Assembly (NCBI GenBank): GCA_016789245.1
Contig: JAEURM010000133.1
Span: 1-5,995 of the forward strand
From: Anaerolineales bacterium
GTDB lineage: Bacteria > Chloroflexota > Anaerolineae > Anaerolineales > UBA6663
DNA length: 5,995 bases
Direction of reading: 5' to 3'
The first letter of the stretch is position 1; each line of letters starts with the position of its first letter. A program made the position numbers and the translations under genes. Shown here piece after piece: positions 1-4,701 of the stretch. The notes beneath the pieces were generated by a model. The model did no database searches and had not been told where the DNA came from. It worked only from the letters and a program-made list of their open reading frames with translations.

Positions 1-389
1 CCGCGCACGGTTCCGGCGATGAGGGTGAGCGGGATGACGAGCACACAGGTGATTAGGCCGAACTCAATCACCCAGATATTTTTCACTGGGTCACGCCACG
101 GGCCGATGAAGGCGATGGCGATGACCAAATGCGCAAAGGCCAGCCAATCGGTGCCGTAGGCTAGAAACGGATACCGCGCGTAAGTTTCTACTAAGCCGGT
201 GCGCACTTGCGCAATCCACGCCACCATCTCCGGCCACAGTTGCGGGAGTGGCGAAACGGGATGAGTAACGGTAGCGTGCAAAAGATTCAGTCCCCACTCC
301 AGCGGAAACGCCGTAACGCCACTCACCACTAGGCCAATGATGACGAGCGTGAGCCAGAAGCGAATGCGGCGTAAAGTTATGGCGTTCAT
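1..389 (-). CDS. Membrane protein of unknown function, 3' end missing (three helices visible)
   Basis: The first 129 codons of a minus-strand gene that continues past the left edge. Reading starts MNAITLRRIRFWLTLVIIG and stays open to base 1. Hydrophobic segments lie at about residues 11-29, 82-97 and 106-126, with a hydrophilic, Pro- and Trp-containing loop between the first two. The segment YPFLAYGTDWLAFAHLVIA followed by FIGPWRDPVKN resembles a conserved but unnamed family of bacterial membrane proteins I have met before; I know no function for it. The start codon shares the 4-nt ATGA overlap (386-389) with the stop of the upstream small exported protein, so it is probably translated by coupling: the nearest GGAG is about 14 nt upstream, too far to be a normal ribosome site. 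The large ORF in a second frame here (91-429) is compositionally a shadow (Arg, His and Ser rich). Confidence 0.8.
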   Translation of the reverse strand, partial: MNAITLRRIRFWLTLVIIGLVVSGVTAFPLEWGLNLLHATVTHPVSPLPQLWPEMVAWIAQVRTGLVETYARYPFLAYGTDWLAFAHLVIAIAFIGPWRDPVKNIWVIEFGLITCVLVIPLTLIAGTVR

Positions 390-775
390 GGCACGCGGTA
401 CAACTCCACCGTGGCGATGTGCAAATCAAGCATCAATTTATCACCATCAATTACATAGCCATACGAAGTAAAGCCGAAGTAGCAACCCACTTCCAATGTT
501 TGCTCATCTACTACACGGAACAGACAGCGTTCGCTGGAGGAAGTGCTGAGAGTGCCATCGGCAAAAAATTCCACGCGGTTTCGTTCAGTAAACCAATCGT
601 TATCACCAATCGAAAGGCGTTCCGGCAGGCAGTTAGGCTGAGAGGCCGCGCAGGCCCAACGGCCAACCAACGGCGTATCTTGCGGCTGAGGCGTGGCCCC
701 GTCTGCGCCGCAGGCCAGTTGCGTGAGCAGAAGCAAAAGCCAAACGGCGCTTAGTCTGTGAAGTGTTTTCATCAT
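386..775 (-). CDS. Small secreted protein, probable lipoprotein
   Basis: A 129-aa protein (128 aa if the second of two adjacent ATGs, at 772, is used). The N-terminus has the form of a signal peptide: K3 and R7, a hydrophobic run at about 10-20, then Q-L-A-C at 19-22. Cys22 followed by a small-residue and Pro/Gln linker (about 23-35) suggests lipid anchoring, but Gln at -3 is a poor lipobox, so simple secretion is possible. The mature domain (about 36-129) begins LVGRWACAASQPNC and contains VEFFADGTLS and LEVGCYFGF, a beta-strand-rich pattern like small lipocalin-like or 'threshold' domains in which a GxW motif opens the fold. Four cysteines (42, 49, 84, 98) could form two disulfides outside the cytoplasm. 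The start lies 6 nt after the stop of the 116-aa membrane gene with no clear ribosome site, and the stop overlaps the next gene by ATGA. Function not recognised. Confidence 0.82.
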   Translation of the reverse strand: MMKTLHRLSAVWLLLLLTQLACGADGATPQPQDTPLVGRWACAASQPNCLPERLSIGDNDWFTERNRVEFFADGTLSTSSSERCLFRVVDEQTLEVGCYFGFTSYGYVIDGDKLMLDLHIATVELYRVP

Positions 776-781
776 TGAGAA

Positions 782-1132
782 TTAGACCGCTTTCTCACCA
801 AAGAGGCCACGTAAGAACACGCCCGCAAACGCACCCGCCGCGGCCAGCACCAACGGCAGAACAATCATGGGCACCAAACTGGTTTGGTACGGCAGTTGAA
901 CGTTGAACAGATAGCCGATGCCATGCGCCGTGATGATGCTGAGGCCGAGCATGGCCGCCCACAACCACGCGAGGCGCGGGCTGAGGTGGCCTAGCATAAA
1001 AGCTGAGCCAAGTAAGAGCAGGGCTGGCAATTGCACTTCTTCGCTGATTAAATCCGCGTAACCGGCTACCGCACCAAGCGCAATGGCAAAGAGTACGAGA
1101 AAGAGTTTGTTGGGGGTGGGTTGAGGGTTCAT
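782..1132 (-). CDS. Four-helix membrane protein of unknown function
   Basis: A 116-aa, almost entirely hydrophobic protein. Predicted helices are at about 9-26, 35-50, 54-75 and 84-108, with short loops such as YADLISEEVQL (25-35) and FNVQLPYQTS (76-85), and a basic/acidic end LRGLFGEKAV. The ATG at 1132 is the only sensible start: an in-frame TAA lies seven codons upstream. No Shine-Dalgarno sequence is visible, the upstream bases being AC-rich (ACAAAACC). It follows the radical SAM gene by 53 nt and precedes the lipoprotein gene by 6 nt, so it probably belongs to the same transcript. I recognise the general look of a recurring unnamed family of small integral membrane proteins (GYADL, EVQLPALLL), but no name or activity. 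Confidence 0.78.
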   Translation of the reverse strand: MNPQPTPNKLFLVLFAIALGAVAGYADLISEEVQLPALLLLGSAFMLGHLSPRLAWLWAAMLGLSIITAHGIGYLFNVQLPYQTSLVPMIVLPLVLAAAGAFAGVFLRGLFGEKAV

Positions 1133-1185
1133 GGTTTTGTTGGCATCGAATTACACAAATGGCCCGAAGAGAAGATGCTTCGTGC

Positions 1186-2616
1186 TCAGAGTGGTATTTC
1201 GGTGTTGATGTTTGTCTCGCTGGTGGTTGATTTATTTGAAGCATGACGAGACGGAAACCGCCCAAAACCGGCCAGCACATTTTCTAGCAGTGGCAGAGCG
1301 TGAACAACGCGGTGGGCGCGGATGACGAAATCCCACAGCGGCTCAAATTTCTTCCAGCCGCCCGCGTAGGCTAAATGGCGCAAGCGTTCCATCCAGCCGG
1401 TTTTGTTCCATGCGCCGCGCGCCACGTTGGCCCATGTGTAAAACTCACGGTACGCGTGCCAGTAGCCGGTTTCCAGTTCTTCCGGCGTTAGTTTCTGCGG
1501 CTGGTACACCACATGGCGCGTATCATATAAATCCCACTGGTTGTGCAAAATGCGGCCTTCCTGCTCCATGCGCTGGCGGAGGGCGGTATCTGGGTAAGGC
1601 GTAAGGATATGAAAGGTGGCCGTTTCAATGCTTTGTGTAATGGCCCACTCCACGGTTCTATCAAACACGGTGGCGTCATCCGCATCCATGCCAAACACAA
1701 AACTGCCGTTAACCATGATGCCCAGACCATGCACGCGTTGAATGGCGGCGCTGTAACTGCGGTTGAGATTTTGATATTTGTGATGCTCGCGCAAATTTTC
1801 GGGGCTGATGGTTTCAAAGCCCACAAACAAACTGCGTAGCCCGGCCTCCCGCGCCTGCTCTAGCAAGTTGGGCGTGAGGATGGATTGCACCGTGCCCGCC
1901 GCTTGCCACAGGCGGCCCATGCCGCGCATGCCTTCAAACAACGCACTGGCAAAGCGCGGGTTGCCAAATAAATGGTCATCCAAGAAGTACAGATGTTGGC
2001 CGGGCAGGCGCTCAATCTCGGCCAGCGCGTCATCCACGGCTTGGGTGTAAAACGAGCGGCCACCTTTGAAGAAGGCTTCTTTGTAGCAAAAATCGCAGGC
2101 GTGCGGACAGCCGCGCGAAACCACAATGGAGTTGGGCACAAGGTAGAGCTGGCGCTTAATCAAATCACGGCGGATGCGCGGCAGGCCGAGGAGGGTGCGC
2201 ACTTCTGACTGATACACTTTTTTAGGATGCCCAGCGCGGAAATCTTGCAAAAACTTAGGCCACGTATCTTCGCCCGGGCCGAGGAAGATGGTATCCGCGT
2301 GCTGGCGGGCTTCATCGGGCAGGGATGTGATGTGCAGGCCGCCGAGGCACACGTACGCGCCGCGCCGCCGGTAATGTTGTGCCAGCTCATAGGCACGGTA
2401 GGCGGAGGTGATGTACACCTGTATCACTACCAAATCTGGCTCATCATCTAAATTGAGTTTTTCTACATGCTCGTCTTGCAAATCAATTTCATCGTCATCA
2501 TTCAAATACCCGGCCAGTGTGGCTAAGCCCAGCGGCGGAAAAAGTGAGTACTTGATGGGCCGGAAGAACGGGCTAGTGGCTTCGGTCAGCGCCGGAAGAA
2601 TCATTTTGACTTTCAT
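1186..2616 (-). CDS. B12-binding-domain radical SAM protein with DUF4070-like C-terminus
   Basis: A 476-aa enzyme. Residues about 1-135 form a Rossmann-like cobalamin-binding-type domain (FPPLGLATLAGYL at 26-38, then LVVIQVYIT, CLGGLHIT at 90-97 and IFLGPGEDTWP). The usual DxHxxG lower-ligand motif is not evident: at that place the sequence is DEHVEKLN, so any cobalamin may be bound without a His ligand. Residues about 163-345 are the radical SAM barrel with the 4Fe-4S motif C170-x3-C174-x2-C177 (SRGCPHACDFCYKE), DDH at 213-215, FVGFETI at 264-270 and FHILTPYPDTAL at 335-346. The region about 355-450 (WDLYDTRHVVYQP, WANVARGAWNKTGWMERL) matches my memory of DUF4070, found in methylases such as HpnP and relatives. 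The last 25 residues are Ser/Thr/Asn-rich and variable. Family members use S-adenosylmethionine and often cobalamin to methylate or rearrange lipids, cofactors or natural products; the substrate cannot be read here. The ATG at 2616 has GGAG 5 nt upstream; longer in-frame starts would run through the upstream gene. Confidence 0.93.
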   Translation of the reverse strand: MKVKMILPALTEATSPFFRPIKYSLFPPLGLATLAGYLNDDDEIDLQDEHVEKLNLDDEPDLVVIQVYITSAYRAYELAQHYRRRGAYVCLGGLHITSLPDEARQHADTIFLGPGEDTWPKFLQDFRAGHPKKVYQSEVRTLLGLPRIRRDLIKRQLYLVPNSIVVSRGCPHACDFCYKEAFFKGGRSFYTQAVDDALAEIERLPGQHLYFLDDHLFGNPRFASALFEGMRGMGRLWQAAGTVQSILTPNLLEQAREAGLRSLFVGFETISPENLREHHKYQNLNRSYSAAIQRVHGLGIMVNGSFVFGMDADDATVFDRTVEWAITQSIETATFHILTPYPDTALRQRMEQEGRILHNQWDLYDTRHVVYQPQKLTPEELETGYWHAYREFYTWANVARGAWNKTGWMERLRHLAYAGGWKKFEPLWDFVIRAHRVVHALPLLENVLAGFGRFPSRHASNKSTTSETNINTEIPL

Positions 2617-2640
2617 GTTTTCTCCAAGGTCTAAGCCTTG
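2617..2640 (-). promoter_or_regulatory. Ribosome binding site of the radical SAM gene with an adjoining small hairpin
   Basis: On the minus strand GGAG (2625-2622) lies 5 nt before the ATG at 2616, a good Shine-Dalgarno site that fixes the start. Just upstream CAAGG (2640-2636) and CCTTG (2629-2625) can pair around a 6-nt loop. This small stem contains the TAG stop (2633-2631) of the preceding gene and touches the first G of the ribosome site, so a ribosome finishing the upstream gene would melt it. The ribosome site is clear; the coupling role of the stem is inference. Confidence 0.6.
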
Positions 2641-3002
2641 CCCCCCTGAACTCTGAACCGATGTATCACCACCCCCGCCGTAGTGCCGATGGAAGCGATG
2701 ACGAGCGTGAAAACAGCTAAGTACAGAATTGACGCGTAGGTGTTGGGTTGCAATGTATCCGGCAGGCCGAGGAGGTGTTTGATGAGGTGAACGAGCGGGA
2801 TGACGGCCCATGTGAACGCCGCCGCCAGCCAGCCGCCGCGCCCCCACACGCCGCCGAACGTAGCGGTAGCGGCCAGCAACAAAACCACAATGACGATGGG
2901 GCTGACTTCGCCTTCAAAGGCTACGTTATCTGCCAGCGCAATGACCGCGCCGGATAAAAAGCCAACGGCTAAGCGAACGGGTGTGTTGGATAAAGCGCTC
3001 AT
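2631..3002 (-). CDS. Four-helix membrane protein of unknown function
   Basis: A 123-aa hydrophobic protein. Likely helices are at about 10-25, 34-52, 57-78 and 90-113. The segments ALADNVAFEGEVSPIVIV (22-39), FGGVWGRGGWLAAAFTWAVIP (49-69) and LPDTLQPNTYASIL (80-93) recur in an unnamed family of small bacterial membrane proteins as I remember it; no activity is known to me. The start chosen is ATG 3002, not the in-frame ATG 33 nt upstream (3035), because GGAGG (3012-3008) sits exactly 5 nt before it and because it forms an ATGA overlap with the stop of the preceding 74-aa gene. The stop (TAG at 2633-2631) is 14 nt before the radical SAM start, so the two are almost certainly co-transcribed. 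Confidence 0.83.
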   Translation of the reverse strand: MSALSNTPVRLAVGFLSGAVIALADNVAFEGEVSPIVIVVLLLAATATFGGVWGRGGWLAAAFTWAVIPLVHLIKHLLGLPDTLQPNTYASILYLAVFTLVIASIGTTAGVVIHRFRVQGGKA

Positions 3003-3223
3003 GAACGCCTCCGCGCGGACTTGAGACAACGCCACGTGAGCCAGCCAAACCCCAGCGCCAACAACGGAAAGGCCACCGCGCCCACATACAGGCCCTGAGC
3101 GTTGACTTTGGTTAAACCTTCCGTGACGTAAAGCAAGCGTACGGTGTAAAACACAAAAAACGTGCTGGCGAAAGCGGTCAGCGCCGCCACACCGTACAAA
3201 AGCACAACGCGAAGTTGAGTCAT
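2999..3223 (-). CDS. Two-helix small membrane protein of unknown function
   Basis: A 74-aa protein beginning MTQLRVVLLYGVAALTAF. Two transmembrane helices are predicted at about 8-30 and 46-68, joined by a short polar loop (VTEGLTKVNAQGL, 33-45), with a strongly basic end CLKSARRRS that by the positive-inside rule should be cytoplasmic. The ATG at 3223 is preferred to the longer in-frame start at 3301: it has GAGG 6 nt upstream (3233-3230), it gives an ATGA overlap with the VanZ-like gene's stop, and the extra 26 residues of the longer form are polar and match the overlapping gene rather than a signal or helix. Its own stop overlaps the next gene, also by ATGA. It is not a family I can name. 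Confidence 0.78.
   Translation of the reverse strand: MTQLRVVLLYGVAALTAFASTFFVFYTVRLLYVTEGLTKVNAQGLYVGAVAFPLLALGFGWLTWRCLKSARRRS
3003..3012 (-). promoter_or_regulatory. Strong Shine-Dalgarno site deciding the start of the 123-aa membrane gene
   Basis: The minus strand reads GGAGG (3012-3008) then CGTTC then ATG (3002). This is the best ribosome site in the window. It lies within the last codons of the upstream 74-aa gene, which supports the start at 3002 over the upstream ATG at 3035. Confidence 0.75.
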
Positions 3224-3696
3224 AGTTGGCCTCGCTGAGCGGGTTGTTGGGGTGAAGCTGTGGGTAAAGGGCTGGTGCTGAGGAAGCGCACGCTCAACCA
3301 CCAGCCCAGTAACATGCCGCTCACATCACACAGCCAATCAAGTAAATCTAGGGAGCGCACGGCAGAGAAGCCTTGCAGGAGTTCTTCTAGCGTGGCGAGG
3401 GCGAGCGGCACGACGAAAGCCAGCGGCAAGTTGCCGCGCCACACGCGCCCGCCCAGCCACAAATTCAGCCAAAATACGGCCATGCCGAATAGCAGAAAAT
3501 GTAGGACTTTATCTATCAGCGGAATGGTGAGCACGGCGAGGGGCAGTTGGCCCAAATACGCTAACTGAGTGATGAAAAGCATGGCGGCAATTTGCGGCCA
3601 CACTAGCCACCGCCAGCGCGTTTGGCCCCAAGTGCGCGTGCGCCACAACGCTATGCTAAACGTGAGAAAGGCGAGTAGGGTGAGAAAAGGAATCAT
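3220..3696 (-). CDS. VanZ-like family membrane protein
   Basis: A 158-aa integral membrane protein with helices at about 2-18, 30-50, 62-82, 89-108 and 118-138. The VanZ-like signature (Pfam VanZ, PF04892 from memory) is visible: D62-K63-x2-H66-F67 opening a helix, E104-E105-x2-Q108-x-F110 in the next, then R114, D117, D120 and G127 (VRSLDLLDWLCDVSGMLLG). In most family members an Asn precedes the last Gly; here Asp124 occupies that area. VanZ itself is associated with low-level teicoplanin resistance, but most homologues, including this kind, are of unknown function, so a resistance role should not be assumed. The C-terminal 20 residues are Pro/Ser/Gln-rich and overlap the next gene. The ATG at 3696 has only a weak AAAGG 12 nt upstream, and a TAA in frame seven codons upstream excludes an extension. 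It heads a tight run of overlapping genes. Confidence 0.86.
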   Translation of the reverse strand: MIPFLTLLAFLTFSIALWRTRTWGQTRWRWLVWPQIAAMLFITQLAYLGQLPLAVLTIPLIDKVLHFLLFGMAVFWLNLWLGGRVWRGNLPLAFVVPLALATLEELLQGFSAVRSLDLLDWLCDVSGMLLGWWLSVRFLSTSPLPTASPQQPAQRGQL

Positions 3697-3713
3697 TGTG
3701 ATGCTAAACCTTT

Positions 3714-3869
3714 AGAGTGCGTCTGAAAATTCATAGAAGGCGTGCTGAGCGCAGTCGAAGCAGGCCGAGCTAGTCAAAAGAGCTAAGTTGGCACCCTTCG
3801 TCCTTCGACAAGCTCAGGACGCTCAGGGTGCTTGTTTCAGGGATTGAGACTGATTTTCAGACGCTCTCT
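3714..3869. repeat. 156-bp inverted-repeat element (MITE-like)
   Basis: The ends are near-perfect inverted repeats: AGAGTGCGTCTGAAAAT at 3714-3730 and its complement at 3853-3869, matching at 16 of 17 positions. The inside is highly structured. GCACCCT (3791-3797) pairs with AGGGTGC (3825-3831), with GTCCT/AGGAC nested within. Alternatively CTGAGC and GTCGAAG (3745-3760) pair with CTTCGAC and GCTCAG (3803-3817). There is no transposase ORF. Size, terminal repeats and lack of coding make a non-autonomous mobile element or palindromic intergenic repeat the likely identity. No clear target duplication is visible. The core CCTTCGACAAGCTCAGG (3802-3818) recurs with one substitution and one inserted base at 5498-5515. 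Confidence 0.78.
3730..3758 (-). promoter_or_regulatory. Possible sigma-70-type promoter for the VanZ-like gene run, inside a repeat
   Basis: On the minus strand TCGACT (3758-3753) and TATGAA (3735-3730) are separated by 17 nt; each matches the consensus hexamer at 4 of 6 positions. Initiation would fall near 3723, giving a leader of about 27 nt before ATG 3696. Both hexamers lie within the inverted-repeat element at 3714-3869, so this would be an element-borne outward promoter. The assignment is by eye and weak. Confidence 0.3.
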
Positions 3870-3990
3870 TGAAGTTTGTAAGAAGTGAAGGTTGTTTAGA
3901 AATTTGAAACGCCACATCTAACACGGGTGCGGCGAGGAGCACTAAGGCCGCGCCAAACACCGGCCAGTTGAACCACACCGGCTCAATCAT
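3823..3990 (-). CDS. 55-aa membrane microprotein with a repeat-derived C-terminus
   Basis: The sequence starts MIEPVWFNWPVFGAALVLL and continues AAPVLDVAFQISKQ, giving one clear transmembrane helix at about 10-28 followed by a polar tail, 55 residues in all. It begins inside the end of the 204-aa membrane gene (8-nt overlap, ATGATTGA) and has GAGG 8 nt upstream of the ATG (4002-3999), so coupled translation is plausible. From codon 41 (KRASENQSQSLKQAP) the reading frame lies in the inverted-repeat element, so the original C-terminus was probably cut off or replaced when the element arrived. Support is moderate: an overlapping start, a ribosome site and a believable helix, but no homologue I can name. 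It could instead be a chance ORF or a decaying remnant of a small gene. Confidence 0.5.
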   Translation of the reverse strand: MIEPVWFNWPVFGAALVLLAAPVLDVAFQISKQPSLLTNFKRASENQSQSLKQAP

Positions 3991-4597
3991 TCGCACGGCC
4001 TCGGCGTTGCCGCCACTTTAACAGCACGGCAATGGCATCCGCCATGAAGGCGTATAGGGCCACGCCAACACCTAAGAAGTTCAAGCTCAAACTGAGCCGC
4101 TGGGGCCAGAGCGGGCGGGCATCAGAATCAAATTGGGAAATTAATGTGCCGCCCAAAACCATCAGCAAAGCAATCAGCACGGGTGCTAACACTGGCCCCC
4201 ACCATGGAAGCGGAATTAGGAACAGTACATCCCAATCCCAAAGGGTGCGCGGCCAACCGCTCATGGGCCAGAGAAAAACATAGTAGAAAACATCCCACAC
4301 GCCGAAGGCCACGAGCCTGTAAGCCCAACGGGTGCGGGTGTTGCGGCCAGCCAGCCAACCCACAATGAGCAACATGGTGAGGGTGGCGGCTTCGCGCGTA
4401 ATTTCAATGTTCCCAAAACTCAGAACACCTACGGGTGCGGGGTGGGGAAGCGGGTTAGTTTGGTTGGGTTCAAGGCGTTCTAGCTTGGCGCGTAGGTAAA
4501 ACACGGTGGCGGATTCCATCCACGCCATGGCGATAGCGAACAACGCCACCAGCAACCAACGGTGCCAATTTTTGAGTGAAAAGGAGTGGAAGTGCAT
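3983..4597 (-). CDS. Five-helix membrane protein of unknown function
   Basis: A 204-aa protein from ATG 4597 (MHFHSFSLKNWHRWLLVAL). A TTG start at 4648 would add 17 residues rich in Arg and is less likely. Predicted helices are at about 13-35, 68-84, 91-110, 130-153 and 168-195. Distinctive segments are MESATVFYLRAKL (27-39), REAATLTMLL (68-77), FGVWDVFYYVFLW (98-110) and DWDVLFLIPLPWWGPVLAP (121-139); I recognise these as a recurrent unnamed membrane family in environmental bacteria. Conserved-looking charged residues (E28, R68, E69, D102, D121, D123) are placed at helix ends, which suggests a functional rather than merely structural protein, but no activity is known to me. No strong ribosome site precedes 4597. 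It is transcribed away from the response regulator, sharing a 104-bp gap with it, and its stop overlaps the 55-aa microprotein. Confidence 0.83.
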   Translation of the reverse strand: MHFHSFSLKNWHRWLLVALFAIAMAWMESATVFYLRAKLERLEPNQTNPLPHPAPVGVLSFGNIEITREAATLTMLLIVGWLAGRNTRTRWAYRLVAFGVWDVFYYVFLWPMSGWPRTLWDWDVLFLIPLPWWGPVLAPVLIALLMVLGGTLISQFDSDARPLWPQRLSLSLNFLGVGVALYAFMADAIAVLLKWRQRRGRAND

Positions 4598-4616
4598 GCG
4601 CCCACTGTACGCCGCA

Positions 4617-4630
4617 CGGCTGGCCAGCCG
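4617..4630. promoter_or_regulatory. Perfect 14-bp palindrome in the divergent promoter region, possible operator
   Basis: CGGCTGGCCAGCCG is exactly self-complementary and lies in the gap between the divergent 204-aa membrane gene (start 4597) and the response regulator (start 4702). A second imperfect dyad, CCGC-TT-GCGG, follows at 4634-4643, and its GCTTGCGG part recurs as a direct repeat at 4693-4700, just before the regulator's ATG. Position and symmetry fit a dimeric regulator site or a transcript hairpin. High-GC DNA produces such palindromes by chance, and if the TTG start at 4648 were used it would be coding. Confidence 0.35.
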
Positions 4631-4667
4631 CCACCGCTTGCGGCACAATTTCCGCGCACCTGAGTGC

Positions 4668-4695
4668 TTGACGGATTTCTGTGAACGGGTAGGCT
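4668..4695 (+). promoter_or_regulatory. Possible promoter of the response regulator gene, perhaps leaderless
   Basis: TTGACG (4668-4673, 5 of 6 to the -35 consensus) and TAGGCT (4690-4695, 3 of 6 to the -10 consensus) are 16 nt apart. The expected start of transcription is at about 4702, which is the A of the ATG. No ribosome site at good spacing precedes that ATG. The -10 match is poor, so the call is tentative. Confidence 0.35.
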
Positions 4696-4701
4696 TGCGG
4701 T

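Noticed and set aside
91..429. 112-aa minus-strand ORF
   Set aside because: It lies in another frame across the partial membrane gene, is rich in Arg/His/Ser with no helix or motif, and runs over the end of the lipoprotein gene. The frame starting at 389 gives a coherent membrane protein instead.
1157..1180. Weak hairpin between the radical SAM and 116-aa membrane genes as terminator
   Set aside because: Only about five pairs (CGAAG/CTTCG) and no T-run follows, so there is no reason to split the transcript here.
795..1280. 161-aa minus-strand ORF
   Set aside because: Shadow frame spanning the end of the radical SAM gene and the 116-aa membrane gene; its composition is unlike a folded protein.
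2617..2847. 77-codon N-terminal extension of the radical SAM ORF
   Set aside because: The extension overlaps the 123-aa membrane gene, has low-complexity His/Arg/Gly content and no family match, and the ATG at 2616 has a good ribosome site.
3220..3696. Glycopeptide resistance gene
   Set aside because: Only VanZ-family similarity is visible. There are no VanH/A/X/R/S companions, and most VanZ-like proteins have no shown resistance role.
3791..3831. Hairpin as intrinsic terminator
   Set aside because: The stem is strong but neither side is followed by a run of T on the transcribed strand, and it belongs to the repeat element.
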